A DNA stretch of 64,000 nt, from contig NC_072790.1 of NCBI RefSeq assembly GCF_028583425.1, forward strand, positions 11,514,552 to 11,578,551, read 5' to 3'. Source of the DNA: Eublepharis macularius (taxonomy: Eukaryota > Chordata > Lepidosauria > Squamata > Eublepharidae). Shown here piece after piece: positions 33,801-45,879 of this stretch (position 1 is the first letter of the stretch; each line of letters begins with the position of its first letter). Position numbers and translations under genes: made by a program. Below the pieces are notes generated by a model that saw only the letters and a program-made list of their open reading frames with translations, searched no databases and was not told where the DNA came from.

Positions 33801-34312
33801 AATTCACTGTAATTAGGATCTACTTATTTGTACAGTTTATTTACTTAACTGGATCAGTAACAAGTGGGGAAAATGAGACCAAAAAAACCATGGATTGTGC
33901 AGAAAATATGCCACAGGCGTTTTCTCTATTGAGGGGAATGAGGAAGATAGCAAAATTGTGTGTGATAAGGGAGGGAGATGGGATTGGTTTGAAATGTGCT
34001 ATCAGGCTTCTCTTGAAGACAGTCATTTAGTACATCATGTTACTTTGGCGACAATAGGTACATTTTCTTGCTTTCCAGGGACCCCTTCTTTTCACATCCT
34101 CTCTCTTGGCATGTGGTTATTCATTTCAGTAAACTTCCCGTTTCTTTTTATCAGCAAGAAGACAGTCTTTACATTTAATAAATGGAGCGATACAGGCTTT
34201 AAGAATGTGTAGGGGTGCTATAAATGTGCAGTGCTTCTTCTGTAATAAAGGGGTTTAATTTTTTTTTTTCAGAGTGACGTAGTTTTGGGCCATTCCCCAA
34301 AGCCCACAGAAT

Positions 34313-34697
34313 CAGGGCTTTTTTTCTGGGAAAAGAGGTGGTAGAACTCAGTGGGTTGCCAGTACAGGGGACAACTCTTGGCGGGAGGTGGTACCCCTGG
34401 TAGCACATGTGCACGCGCAAAGTGCACATATGCTCCCAGGACCAATTATGTCACTTTGGGCCTGCTGGAACAAGGGTGGAGTTTAAATCGCCCTTGGCGA
34501 AAATGGTCACATGGCTGGTGGCCCCGCCCCAATCTCCAGACAGAGGGGAGTTTAGATTGCCCTCTGCGCAGTGGCACGGAGGGCAATCTAAACTCCCCTC
34601 TGTCTGGAGATCAGGGGGCGGGGCCACCAGCCATGTGACCATTTTCAAGCGGTTCCAGAACTCTGTTCCACCGCGTTCCAGCTGAAAAAAAGCCCTG
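34313..34697 (+). mobile_element. hAT-type foldback MITE (CAGGGCTTTTTTT family), copy 4
   Basis: Full-length, 385 bp. Flanks are CACAGAAT (34305-34312) and CACAGAAC (34698-34705), 7 of 8. One arm reads ctgggaaaagaggtggtaga, the other ends ttccagctgaaaaaaagccc. Confidence 0.85.
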
Positions 34698-35194
34698 CAC
34701 AGAACCAAGCAAAATGGCTGATCTATAACAGAGGGACCCACTCACTGGAGGATGAATGATTTAAACAATTCTGCATCTGAAGGTTATCTAAGAAAACAGG
34801 CACTGCAGATTATGTTCCAGCACGTTTTCATCTATGCATCATGATGGATATTGCATGGAGCACCAGGGCAAGAATGCTCTACCGGTAGTTCAAGAAATCT
34901 GTGGGATGATTGTTCTTTTATTGTTGACTTATCATTGATCTTATGATTTAAAAATAATCAGTGGTTCATTACATTGTTATTAATGTGGACTGCTCCATCT
35001 GGTTTGGGCAGACTGGAAAAAGTGGGTATAAATACAGCAAATAAATAAATACTTTCATTCACATACTGCAGCTAGTCCCAATACAAGGAATCAAGTGGTC
35101 CCTCCTCCATATACTACAAATAGGTTGACTTTCAGCTCAGATGGTTACTTAACACACAAAAGGCTTTCATTAAGACCACCCTCTGTAATACAAC

Positions 35195-35575
35195 ACAATA
35201 TGCATGCTTACTGACAAGACAGAAGTGATACTGGTGAGCAGAAAGTCTGACCCAGGATTTAAGGTGTCACTCATTTTGGATGAGGTTGCACTGCCCTTGA
35301 AAAAACGGGTTTGTAGTTGGGGGTTTCTCTTGGGCCCAGGCCTGCCGCTGGATGAGCAGGTGGCAGCTGTGGCCAGGGGTGCCTTTTACCAGCTTCGGCT
35401 GCTTAGCCAGCTGCAGCTTTTCCTAGGCAAAAAGACGGACCACTGCAGAGTATGCTCAGGTTGCATATAGATGACTGCAGTGCACTCATGTGGGGCTGCC
35501 CTTGAAAAGAATTTGGAAACTTCTGTTGGTGCAGAATGCTGCAGCCAGGGTGCAAGCCTCCTATTGAAAAAAACA
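35195..35575 (+). pseudogene. L2/CR1-type LINE reverse-transcriptase fragment
   Basis: It encodes MLTDKTEVILVSRKSDPGF, LPLDEQVAAVARGAFYQLRL and, after a frame change, LLVQNAAARVQ: the NxxKTE to VQNAAAR region of jockey-group reverse transcriptase. It ends before the MITE at 35629. Broken and 5'-truncated. Confidence 0.75.
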
Positions 35576-35628
35576 TACAAACCAGTAAATAATCAAATGC
35601 CTCCCTGTTCAAAATCTTTATATAGACA

Positions 35629-36017
35629 CAGGGCTTTTTTTCAGCTGGAACACGGTGGAACGGAGTTCCAGAACCTCTTGAAAATGGTCACGTGGCCCCG
35701 CCCCCTGATCTCCAGACAGAGGGGAGTTTAGATTGCCCTCCGCACCGTGCAGAGGGCAATCTAAACTCCCCTCTGTCTGGAGATCAGGGGGTGGGGCCAC
35801 CAGCCATGTGACCATATTTTCACCGAGGGCGATTTAAACTTTTAAAAACTCCCCCTCTGTTTCAGCTCACCCAAAGTGACGTCATAGGCCCTGGGAGCAT
35901 GTGTGCACTTTGCGCACGCACATGTAGTACCAGGGGCACCACCTCCCGCCAACAGTTGCCCCCTGTGCTGGCAACCCACTGAGTTCCACCACCTCTTTTC
36001 CCAGAAAAAAAGCCCTG
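35629..36017 (-). mobile_element. hAT-type foldback MITE (CAGGGCTTTTTTT family), copy 5
   Basis: 389 bp with exact 8-bp duplications TATAGACA (35621-35628 and 36018-36025). This is the best-preserved copy and fixes the family's termini and target-site length. Confidence 0.9.
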
Positions 36018-36643
36018 TATAGACACACAAGATTGCTGACACCAAAACATCGAAACACAAGGAAAATTAGGACATGCTGCTGGCAATGTATGTTGAAACA
36101 CATAGACGTGTTTTGAGAACCATTTGGGTTTTTTTGAAAAGAATGAATTTCTTAATTTAGATTACAGTTGACAGTCACTTACCCTTACTACATATGGCAT
36201 ATTAGATGGTAGTTTTTAACAATGAGTCAGACAGCACTGTGGATAATCAATACCTTCTGCTGCTATATCATGTCTATTTAGAATAAAGTGACATTAAGAA
36301 GAAACAAAGTCTACACTTTCTCTCTCTCTCTTTACAGCTATTAAGGACCTTTACCAGAGGAATACATGTTTTGAATTGTAGAGTGAAAATGATCGTTTAA
36401 TTGAGGCTTGGGAAGCTAACAAAATACTCAGTGTTTGAAATGAATTTAAACTGCTTGCTTAACTTAAGATAACCACTATAATTTTTCCTTATTTTCTGAC
36501 TGAATGTTAAAACATTACTTTTAAATGCAAGAATCGTAGTAAGAGACCCCTTTATAAAAGGTGATCATTCTGTCTCATTAATTTCTGATTATATGGTGGG
36601 ACAGATGTCCTGATAAACGTTTAAATCTGTATATACAATTAGG
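36018..36643. other. no gene recognised
   Basis: AT-rich sequence with a (CT)n tract near 36319-36331. Confidence 0.4.
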
Positions 36644-36915
36644 CAGGGCTTTTTTTCTGGGAAAAAGGAGGTGGAACTCAGTGGGTTGCCAGCACAGGGG
36701 ACTACTCCTGGCGGGAGGTGGTGCCCCCAGAACCACATGTGCATGTGCAAAGAGCATGCACCCTCCCAGGATTGCACAATGACATCACTTTGGGTCAGCT
36801 GGAACAGGGGGGGAGTTTTTTAAAGTTTCAATCACCCTTGGCGAAAATGGTCATATGGCCGGTGGCCCTGCCCCCTGATCTCCAGACAGAGGGGAGTATA
36901 GATTGCCCTCTGCGC
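36644..36915 (+). mobile_element. hAT-type foldback MITE (CAGGGCTTTTTTT family), truncated copy 6
   Basis: It begins CAGGGCTTTTTTTCTGGG, runs through the first arm and stops at the centre of the palindrome. The second arm is absent, so no duplication can be seen. Confidence 0.7.
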
Positions 36916-37335
36916 CACTGGCACCAGCACAGAGCTGGCAGCCCTGGGCTGAAGCTAAACATTGGCTCATCTTTGCCTCCTCCCACAAAATGGTGGCAGT
37001 GCAGCAGAGGACAATTGTGGAGTAAGGGTGTGCAAAATGAAGCATACAAGCCGGATATATGCCTGGAATTTTGTTTTTCATTTTGTTAAAGTGGCTTCTG
37101 GAACAGTGAACCAAGGAATCTGGGAAACCAAGTTATAACGATACCCTCCCACCCAAAAGTTCGTGTTTCATTTTGGTTCTTACTATATGGCGGCAGCAGG
37201 CTGGCATGGCAGCACCATGTTTTCCTTAATGGCATTCACCAGTTGGATCCCAAGAGGAGAGAGCCCTTATGTTATGTTATACCACCCAAGTAATCGTGTT
37301 GGCAGGAAAAGGGAATGTGTGGAATGTACAACTGA

Positions 37336-37537
37336 GAGCCAAGCTACAAGTGACGCCTTACACAGGTTGGACACTTGTCAGCTTCCCTCAAGTTTTGATG
37401 GGAAATGTAGGCATCCTGGTTTTACAGCTTGGCTCTCCATTACAGCTGCAAGACCAGGACGCCTACATTTCCCATCAAAACTTGAGGGAAGCTGACAAGT
37501 GTCCAACCTGTGTCAGGCGTCACTTGCAGCTTGGCTC
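37336..37537. mobile_element. Harbinger-like foldback MITE (family A)
   Basis: 202 bp with ends GAGCCAAGCTACAAGTG and its complement. The arms are nearly complementary over their whole length. Flanking triplets are TGA and TCA. Confidence 0.7.
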
Positions 37538-37939
37538 TCAGTCCTCTCAAGGGAAGAGCCCTCTCCACCTATCGGCTTTGGAAATGCTCCTTTAGCTCTG
37601 TTGGAGGGAAGGGGGGATGTGCCTCTTGGAGATTTTTTGCAGAGCTACCCGGGCACTGGCCTGTCTACCCCACCCCCATCAGGGCACTAAGTGTTGGCAA
37701 GGAGAGGAATGGCGACCCTGGGTGGGGTGCAAGTGGTCTGTTCAATGAATTGAACATGCTAAAAGACCCGGAAGACCTCAATCATAGGCTGCCATTGTAA
37801 AGAGACTTCCCTGGGAGTCGGTAGTACTGAATAACATGGGACTTTTGGGGGGATAATATGCATCTTGGTGCCATTAAGTGCAAAAACTGCTTCCCCAAAG
37901 AGCCTGGAAGTCCTCATTGCAAAGAATGGGGTTGAAACT

Positions 37940-38386
37940 CAGGGCTCATTTAGAGGGGGAAAGCGCAGGAACGCAGTTCCAGCAGTTCCCCAAAGAGCTC
38001 ACATGTCAAGTGGCCCCGCCCACCTGACCCTCGGCCATTCTGGGCCCGTTTCAGCCTGAATTGGGGCCGAAACGTCCCAGATCGGGCCTCTGACGGGTGG
38101 TGGATCATTCTCCCACTCAGCAGCGGCATGATCCTGACCATTTTGGGCACCTTTTCAGCCATTTTCAGCCCCTTTTGCCATTTTGGGCCCAATTTTGGCC
38201 CTGAATGGCCAGGATTGGGTCCAAAACAGCCAGGATAGGTGATGTCAGGGGGTGTGGCATATGTAAATCAGTTATGCTAATGACACACTTCCGGTGGCGG
38301 CAAGGGTCATGGCATATGCTGATGAGTTATGCTAATGAGTTATGCTAATGAGTTCCTCCTGCTCTTTTTCTACGAAATGACCCTTG
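37940..38386. mobile_element. hAT-type MITE (CAGGGYTCATTT family), copy 1
   Basis: It starts CAGGGCTCATTT and ends AAATGACCCTTG (CCCTG with one inserted T). Flanks TTGAAACT and CTGAAACT match at 7 of 8. It is an inverted relative of 53096-53509. A 13-base atgctaatgagtt unit is tandemly repeated near 38310-38352. Confidence 0.7.
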
Positions 38387-40720
38387 CTGAAACTCACGAT
38401 AATTTGAAAAAACCCTAACCAGATTAGATCCAAACTGGAAACGTCTCACCCGGAAAACACTAATAAGGGTAAATAGTTCACTTTGAAACCCCGGATTCAA
38501 AAGTGAAATGCAAATTTTCTCATTGCACACCTCTATTGTTGAGCTGATGCTCGTTACCAATGAAGGGCCTGAGCAGGCACTGGCAGAGTTTCCGGGGACT
38601 GGCCCCCAGCGGTCCTTTAGGGCAGTGACCCACTGGGCAATTTCCCTGTAAATCAAATTGCCAGACCACCCCTGGACATGAATAGCCATTTGTTTGCACA
38701 GAGATAGGTGGGACTTGGTTATTATGATGCATAAAGGAACAGCTATGAACTTCCGTGACAATTCTGAGCCAGCAGCTAGTGAAATGTATCCCTTCAGCTT
38801 TGTTTCTTGGAGATCCCTTTGTTTCCACAGTAAGTCTGCACGCTGGTGTTTTTTACCAAGTGCTCAAAGGTATTTTTAATTGCTTCTTCTCATTAAACAC
38901 CTCTTTGGCAACAGCTCTGAATTTCTTTTTTGTCTTTTGGAAAGTCTCCATGAACTTCCTAGCGTTGGCATCTTGGAAAGGTTATTGTCCTAAGTTTAAC
39001 AGTGGGGGTGGGGGGGGGGAGACAGAATAAGAGATATACTGCAAACGAAAACCATGACTTAAGCAGTTATCAAATTTAAAAAAAATATATCATAATATGG
39101 AAGTTAAAAGAATATGGAAAGTTGCCTGTCTGGGAGACAACTCCCTGAGTTTCAAATCTAATTTGGGCCGTTGCTCCTCTCTTTCCTCCATGCTGCTGTG
39201 CAACATATTCACATGGGTTGGCAGGGGAGAAACCGTATAAGTATGCCCATGGAACCCCCCTACCCCAGTTACTAGTAATTTGCTTGGAATTGGGACAGAT
39301 TGTAATAATAACTATAAAGCAGGAAATAAAGGAAGCTTGTGAGGATACAGCTCTATAACACACCATGTTCGATACACGTAGCACATATCTGACATCAGCC
39401 CTTCTTTTGGTGCCATGCAGATGCCACATCAAATACACCAATAGCAGTAGTCTTCGGTGCAGACCCTGTGTTTGACTGATGCACATGAATATGATGATAT
39501 GAATGGGACTTGGTCTACTTCCTACCCAGGTGACCTGGCAGCGACAAAGACCTTGCTAGCAGAAAGCTAGCAGCAGCAGAGTTCTACCTGGGTTCAGTTG
39601 ATTCTCTTCTCCTTGCAGACATGAGAAGCCTGGGCAGGGCCAGAGGCACAAGCCCTTGACCCAGAGCCGACAGGCTCTTGTCTCGCAGCCTGGGGCCTGT
39701 GTTATGTAAGTCTTGCCAATCAAGACGAGGCAAGCATGTGTTTGTTTGGTTTAATCGTATTATTTGTCCAAATTGATGGACTGTATTTTGGTATTTTTCC
39801 TGCAAACTGCTTGGGGGAGCAAAGCAGCATAAAAATGTTGTAAATAAATAAGTACAAATAGCACCCCAAGCCCACTCCTGCTTTCTACAGCTTGCAAAAA
39901 AAGGTCTTCCTCAATGCAGCAAAACTACTGCGGAAAAATACAAATGAACTGAGCTACAGAGTAGGCATCTACGTCTCAGATACTGCAGGTATTTTTTTTT
40001 AAAGTGACAACTAGTTATTGGCTGTCAGTTTGGGAATATCATCAGATATACGTTACAGCTTCTTAGCGCGAATTAATGTTGTTTTGATTAACTAACTCTT
40101 AATAACAGTCAATCTGAATTTTCTTGACAAAAGAGGAAAGGAACCTTTACAGAATTACTCTGAAGCTCTATCTTCCAAGGCAGTCATATTTTTTTTTACT
40201 TGTTCAGTATCTGGAGGACAGTCTCTAGACAATGTGTTATGGACTTAGAGATGGCTATATATAACTAATCTGATGTGTTCCAAGCAGCACTTTCCTGGAA
40301 TAAATTACACAAGGAGACATCTGCAATATCTCCAGTGAGTCCCAGCTGAAGGAGCGTCAGGACAACAGGAGCCAATTCAATTTTTATGAGCACATACTTT
40401 GGGGGAAGGATCCTCAATGCTGTGCAAAGGATTCTGGAGGTGATAGAAACTATAAAATCATCTGGCAAATGGCGCCCAAGATACTGGGCTCTGTTTCTAT
40501 GCCTTAGAGCAGTGATTCCCCATGTGGCATCTTTGGGAACCACCAATGGTTCTTTCCCAACGCAAACGGCCAGTCCTCCCTTCATCTGAGCAGGAGGTGC
40601 TTCAGACCAACGGAGTAAACATAACCTTTGAGGCTGCAGGGAACGGAAGCAGCCGCCCTCATCACAGAAGGATGTTAGGCGTGCAACATCCCAATATTTG
40701 GGGACTGGCACCAGTAACTC
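38387..40720. other. no gene recognised; LINE tail near 39785-39855
   Basis: 39785-39855 ends cataaaaatgttgtaaataa like an L2/CR1 tail. Open frames up to 138 codons (38345-38761 minus) have no domain and overlap repeat sequence. Confidence 0.4.
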
Positions 40721-40840
40721 TTGGCAGCCATTTTGTGATTGGCCCCAGCTCTCTGGGCAGCCGTTTTGTGATTGCCCCCAGCTCTCTTGGCAGCCATTTT
40801 GTGATTGGCCCCAGCTCTCTTGGCAGCCATTTTGTGATGA
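40721..40840. repeat. 33-bp minisatellite, about 4 units
   Basis: ggcagccattttgtgattgg repeats with starts at 40723, 40756, 40789 and 40822, an exact 33-bp period with few substitutions. Because 33 is a multiple of 3, it creates spurious repetitive open frames on both strands. Confidence 0.9.
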
Positions 40841-43067
40841 TGCCCAAGGCCCATTCTCAGAATTCTAAAAGTGGCCACAAGCGAGGACCCTTACCCTACA
40901 GATGAGCCAGGCCATATGAAATGGAACCCAGATCCCAGATTAGGGCAGGAAGTAGGAACCCCGGGTTTCTGCCGGTGGCAGGCAATCTTCCAGCAGTTTA
41001 CCTGCTTGCCTGCTGGTCGCTGGCAACTACAAACAGTGGTGAACACAGGAGTGGGTGGCAAACACAAGCTTGTAGGGCGCCGTGGCTCTGCTTTATGCAG
41101 CCTCGTGTATTTTCTTCACCTGTAATCTACAGGACTCCTTGTTATATGAACTTTGACTTTTACAATTGCACTTACCTGTACTTACTTGGTGATTGAGCGT
41201 GGATACATGCACCTGTACTCCACTGTTTCTTTGATTTGTTCTTTATCATTGTGACTCATATGTGATTGCATCACGTTTTTGTGAATTTTTTCGATGTTTC
41301 CGACTGTGTTTGCCACCCACTCCTGTGTTCACCACTGTTTGTAATAGCCTATGTTCCGAGTGGGTTCCTCTTTTCACATTTCACGGGGCGCTGGCAACTG
41401 GCAGGAGATTTTGGGCTGCCTGGAGATCACCCGCCACCAGCAGGTATCCTGGGAACACATGCAGCACGTGCGCTCCCAGCAGATGCAGTGATGTCACTTC
41501 CAGAAGTGACATCATCGCGATGGCTGTGGGAGTGCTCCCGTCCTTCATTTGGGGCTGATTCTCCCAGCACATGGGAGGAAATGAAGGCCACACTGAAACC
41601 AGTTCAGTGGGATGTAGGAGCCTAGGAGCTCACTTCTTCCCCCCCCCATACCTCCCCCCCCTTGCTGGCCAGGTGAGCAGGGCCTGGGACAGCAGATGGG
41701 GGCTGGGTTTCCCTCACCCACAGTGGGGGGACAGCAAGCCTACTTCACAGGGAGACTGCAAGCTTCAACAAAGGCCAAGGATTGCAGTCAAAGAATTGTC
41801 AAGCATAATCTCTGGTCTGACAGCCCATGGCAGCCATTGCTTTCAATCAGCTCATGCAAACTTTTAGCCGCACGGAAGCAGCTGTGCATCTCCCAAGAGG
41901 CACGGGAAGGAGTCTGCTGAATGTATCTTGCTCTCGACTGCAATCACAGCTTTTCAAGCTACAGCCAGCCCCCGGTGCCAAAATCTAGCCTGTGCAGATG
42001 TTCACTGTGTGCCAGTCAGCAATCACCTCAGGCTGCGGCAGATGCACACCTAAAATCAGCACAAGCCCACTTTCCCTTTGCTGCTAAAGAAAGTTAAAGC
42101 AGCAATAAGCGCAGAAGAAGTCAAACCTCCATCTGAAGGTGCAGCTTGCGGCGCAATGTCAGCAGAGCAAAGAGGAAGGACACACACACACACACACAGA
42201 GCAATTTAACCAGGCAGGTAATGACGGATTCCCAAACAGGCTGCCCATCATGAAGAGGAGGATAAAAGAGGAAAGAGGAACATACAGAGACAAAGGGCCT
42301 GAAAAATGATGCCATCAGGGAGTCTGAGTAGCAACTGAAATACAAGCAAGTGGTTTAACCCCTTCCCCCCAATGCAGCAGAAACGAGAGTCTTACATGTA
42401 CGAGAAACACAGTGTTTATTCTGTTGACCCTTCTGTACATTATTGCCCTATTTCATGAACAATTGTGGATCAGGACTAATACAAGTGAAGACCTGTCAAA
42501 AATTGTGGAGGGTGGAATCCCATTTTCCCCTTCTGCCCTCCTCCTCTCTACCAGGTCCAGCTTCTCCTTCTTCCCCTCGCTTCCAGCTTCCCCCTCCTTG
42601 TCTTTGGAGCCTGTACTCCCCCCCCCCACCCTTTCTGCACTGCCACTTCACCGCTTCCACCACCAGTTTTGGCATGCTATGGTAATCCAAAATGGCACCT
42701 CCAGCAACTGGCTTATTACATGTAGGTAGCCCTGGTATAGTTTTTCGGGTTTCTTCTAACCCACAAATGTTGCCTCCTTACCATAGACTCTCGCGGCAGC
42801 GCCCTGGCTCCCAACAGCACCATCAGTTCTGGCCCATGCTGCTTCTGTTGTGGACCTACCACTGCAGAGCGGCCTCTAGCTGTCTTTACAATCACCATAG
42901 CCAGAATGGACTTCAGACATTAACTGGAGCCTGCTTTGGAGCCCGGAACACATGTTGATCTTCATGATGCAAAACAAAGGACAGGGGGAATGGTCCCAAA
43001 CTCCAAGGCATGGGAAGTGTCATCCCCAAACAGACGGAAAGATTTCATCTGTTGAACAGAGCCCTAA
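40841..43067. other. no gene recognised; repeat-derived block 41385-41600
   Basis: The block with gatgtcacttccagaagtga (an inverted repeat over about 41490-41513) recurs in variant form near 46830-46930, 49550 and 63010, so it is an interspersed family. A (CA)n run is at about 42180-42200. No coding signal. Confidence 0.4.
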
Positions 43068-43262
43068 GGGCCAAGCTAGAAGTGACGAATTGCACTTGAA
43101 AGGCAAGTGAAAAGACTCACGTGTATTCCTCCCTGTTCACTTGCGCTCCACTTGCACTCCACTCGATCATGTGATCAAGTGGAGTGCAAGTGAACAGGGA
43201 GGAATACACGAGAGTCTGTTCACTTGGCATTCAAGTGTAATTCGTCTCTTCTAGCTTGGCCC
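43068..43262. mobile_element. Harbinger-like foldback MITE (family B)
   Basis: 195 bp, GGGCCAAGCTAG...CTAGCTTGGCCC, a near-palindrome. Flanking triplets are TAA (43065-43067) and TAA (43263-43265). Confidence 0.75.
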
Positions 43263-43265
43263 TAA

Positions 43266-44091
43266 GCAGATTACAGATGGGAGCTCACTGGGTGGAATAT
43301 TCCTCCATACAAAAATATAGATGGAATTAGCATGTCAAAGAGAAAGCTATATCGAAAGCATTGCCCCCCCCCCCCGTGGAGCTCCTTTTCAAAACTCAAA
43401 GTGGTACATCCCTGACACAAAATTACCACCCAAATGAGAACTAGGCCAGTGTCTTGAACTTTGCAGGCAAAATAATTTGGTATTTCAATAGAAAATTAGA
43501 AAGGAAAATGATTATTCCATTATGCCTCAACCCCCCAAGGCACAATCGAGAAGCAGAGCATTAAACTTTGAATGAAATTAAACTGGCAATAAGAAAGGGC
43601 AGAGTGTTAATAATAGCAGATTTATCATACCTTACAATACCATAACCCCATGTTAAGTTTCAAATGTCAGTTTAAGATCACAACAGTGTTATCAAGGACT
43701 ATCCAAGCAAGTTGGATGTGGTCTTATTTTAAGATTAACGTTATTAAGAGATAGCAGGAATATCATTTTAAGTACATAAGAATTGCCTTACAGGAGCAGG
43801 CCAAGGGTTCATTTAATCCAGTTTTCTGGAATTTTCAACAGCAGTTATATAACCCCTGAAGCTCACAAAAAGGGTGCAAACGCAAACGCTTTCCTCTGTT
43901 CCCTTTGTCTGTCAAAGATATATTGCCTTGCAATGGGTAAAGGGAATAGGTAATATCCACTGGAAGGCACGCAGATCTTCCCAATTCCCGCCCCCCCCCC
44001 ATCCCACCTCCTCAGTCTTTCCAGCTATAGTTAGGAAGGGTGATTTTCAGTGAAACCCTAAAAACACTTTCCTGGGTGTAAGCCACACATA
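43266..44091. other. no gene; SINE fragment 43773-43860
   Basis: aggagcaggccaagggttca followed by tttaatccagttttctg resembles a SINE segment common in squamates. C runs are at 43363-43375 and 43988-44000. Confidence 0.4.
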
Positions 44092-44209
44092 GGGCCAAGC
44101 TACACATGACGAATGACACTTGAACGGCAAGTGGATTGATTGGAGGGCAAGTGAACAGGGAGAAATACACTTGCCGTTCAAGTGTCATTCGTCAGGTGTA
44201 GCTTGGCCC
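44092..44209. mobile_element. Harbinger-like foldback MITE (family B, 118 bp)
   Basis: GGGCCAAGCTACACATGACG and its complement close the element. Same length as the copies at 44853 and 46024. Flanking triplets ATA and TGA do not match. Confidence 0.7.
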
Positions 44210-44540
44210 TGAGTTTACCTCAGTAGGATTCTAAGTAGACCTACTTTGGATTGCTTTCTTAGGGCCAAGCTAGAAGTGACGAATGACACTTGAATGGCAA
44301 GTGAACAGACTCACATGTATTCCTCCCTGTTCACTTGCGCTCCACTTGCACTCCACTCACATGTATTCCTCCCTGTTCACTTGTGCTCCACTTGCACTCC
44401 ACTTGCCATTCAAGTGATCGAGTGGAGAGCAAGTGGAGCACAAGTGAACAGGGAGGAACACGTGAGTCTGTTCACTTGCCATTCAAGTGATCGAGTGGAG
44501 TGCAAGTGGAGCGCAAGTGAACAGGGAGGAATACATGTGA

Positions 44541-44774
44541 GGGCCAAGCTACAAGTGATGCCTGACACAGGTTGGACACTTGTCAGCTTCCCTCAAGTTT
44601 CGATGGGAAATGTAGGTGTCCTGGTCTTGCAGCTTGGCTCTCCAACTGCTGTCCAATGGACTTTTCAACTGTCACTTGTCCAACATTCTGCCAAGGTGCC
44701 TACATTTCCCATCAAAACTTGAGGGAAGCTGGCAAGTGTCCAACCTGTGTCAGGTGTCACTTGTAGCTTGGCCG
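44541..44774. mobile_element. nested Harbinger-like MITE (family A)
   Basis: GGGCCAAGCTACAAGTGATG...TAGCTTGGCCG, inserted after TGA (44538-44540); the right copy has mutated to TCA. Near-palindromic arms as in 37336 and 48966. Confidence 0.75.
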
Positions 44775-44852
44775 TCAGTCTGTTCACTTGCCATTCAAGT
44801 GATTGAGGCGAGCGCAAGTGGAGTGCAAGTGAACAGGGAGGAATACATGTGA

Positions 44853-44970
44853 GGGCCAAGCTACACATGACGAATGACACTTGAACGGCAAGTGGATTGA
44901 GTGGAGGGCAAGTGAACAGGGAGAAATACACTTGCCATTCAAGTGTCATTCGTCATGTGTAGCTTGGCCC
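44853..44970. mobile_element. nested Harbinger-like MITE (family B, 118 bp)
   Basis: Exact TGA on both sides (44850-44852 and 44971-44973). The interrupted host sequence can be compared with the empty paralogous site near 44462. Confidence 0.85.
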
Positions 44971-45879
44971 TGAGTCTGTTCACTTGCCATTCAAGTGTCA
45001 TTCGTCACTACTAGCTTGGCCCTGAGCCTCCTTCCTCCTCACCAACCTGCATGTCTCTTACTCCACGGGGTCCTGTGAACTGCTGCTGGGTAGGGAAAGC
45101 AGGGAAGATCTGCATCTGCCAGTGTCTTCTGCTGCCCTGTGGCTGGATCCAGCCCACTGCCCTTTATGTATTGTGCCTAGAAGTCTGGATACATTGTACT
45201 GTTTAGTTAGTCTATCCCGGTGCTTGTGTTACTTTCATCTGTGCCATCTTGATTCTGCCAGCTCTAGGAGGGTAGCCGAGATAACCCTATGCCCAGCTTT
45301 TCATGTGCCCTGTACTTCTGATTTGGCTACTTCACAGATGCTAAAACCAGCAAATACGGTGTAAACATCCATGTCTGATCTCTCTCTGAATGAATTTTCT
45401 GCAGCAAAAATTCTGATCCATTGGCTCATAGAATCCACAACTAATGTGTGTGGGGAGGAATGATCACTGAGGTCAACTAAGGATGGGAAGTGCATGTTAA
45501 GAACCTGAACACAGCTCTCTCTGATGGAAGGGACACAAGAACAGGATGTGGCAAGTGGGGGGAGGGTCAGTTAGTGAGATACCGTTGAGAGCGTTTTTGC
45601 TGCGCTAAGTGGGCAGCCCAGGAGGGCAACCGGGCTGGACTGAGGTACTGGAGAAGGAAGGAAGGTGGGGTGGAAGGGAGGAAGTGCAGGATGGAGTCGC
45701 CATGATGGCCCTCACTGCAGGAGGCTGCAAGTCACCCTGCCTCCTGGCTCACAGCCACCTCCATGCCCGGCCCAGCAGGCCCTGCAGCCCTGAGGTAAAG
45801 GAGGCAGTGAGAGGGCACAAGACAGGGCTTCCCAGGTGCCCCTTCAGGCAACCTCTGGGGAGAAGGGGGACATATTGAC

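Larger units (their letters stand above)
44262..45022. mobile_element. nested Harbinger-like MITE cluster (family B host)
   Basis: The outer element runs from GGGCCAAGCTAGAAGTGACG to CTAGCTTGGCCC. Inside, a block reading gttcacttgccattcaagtg...gaacagggaggaa is tandemly amplified. Two of its repeats are interrupted at the same position by other MITEs (44541-44774 and 44853-44970), and one repeat (near 44450-44475) is uninterrupted. Confidence 0.75.

Noticed and set aside
38345..38761. 138-codon minus-strand frame
   Set aside because: It begins in unique sequence and ends in a hAT-type MITE terminus; no domain.
40265..40711. 148-codon minus-strand frame
   Set aside because: No recognisable family and no splice support.
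44262..45022. CRISPR-like array of short repeats
   Set aside because: The repeats are palindromic arms of nested MITEs with no regular spacers, in a vertebrate genome.
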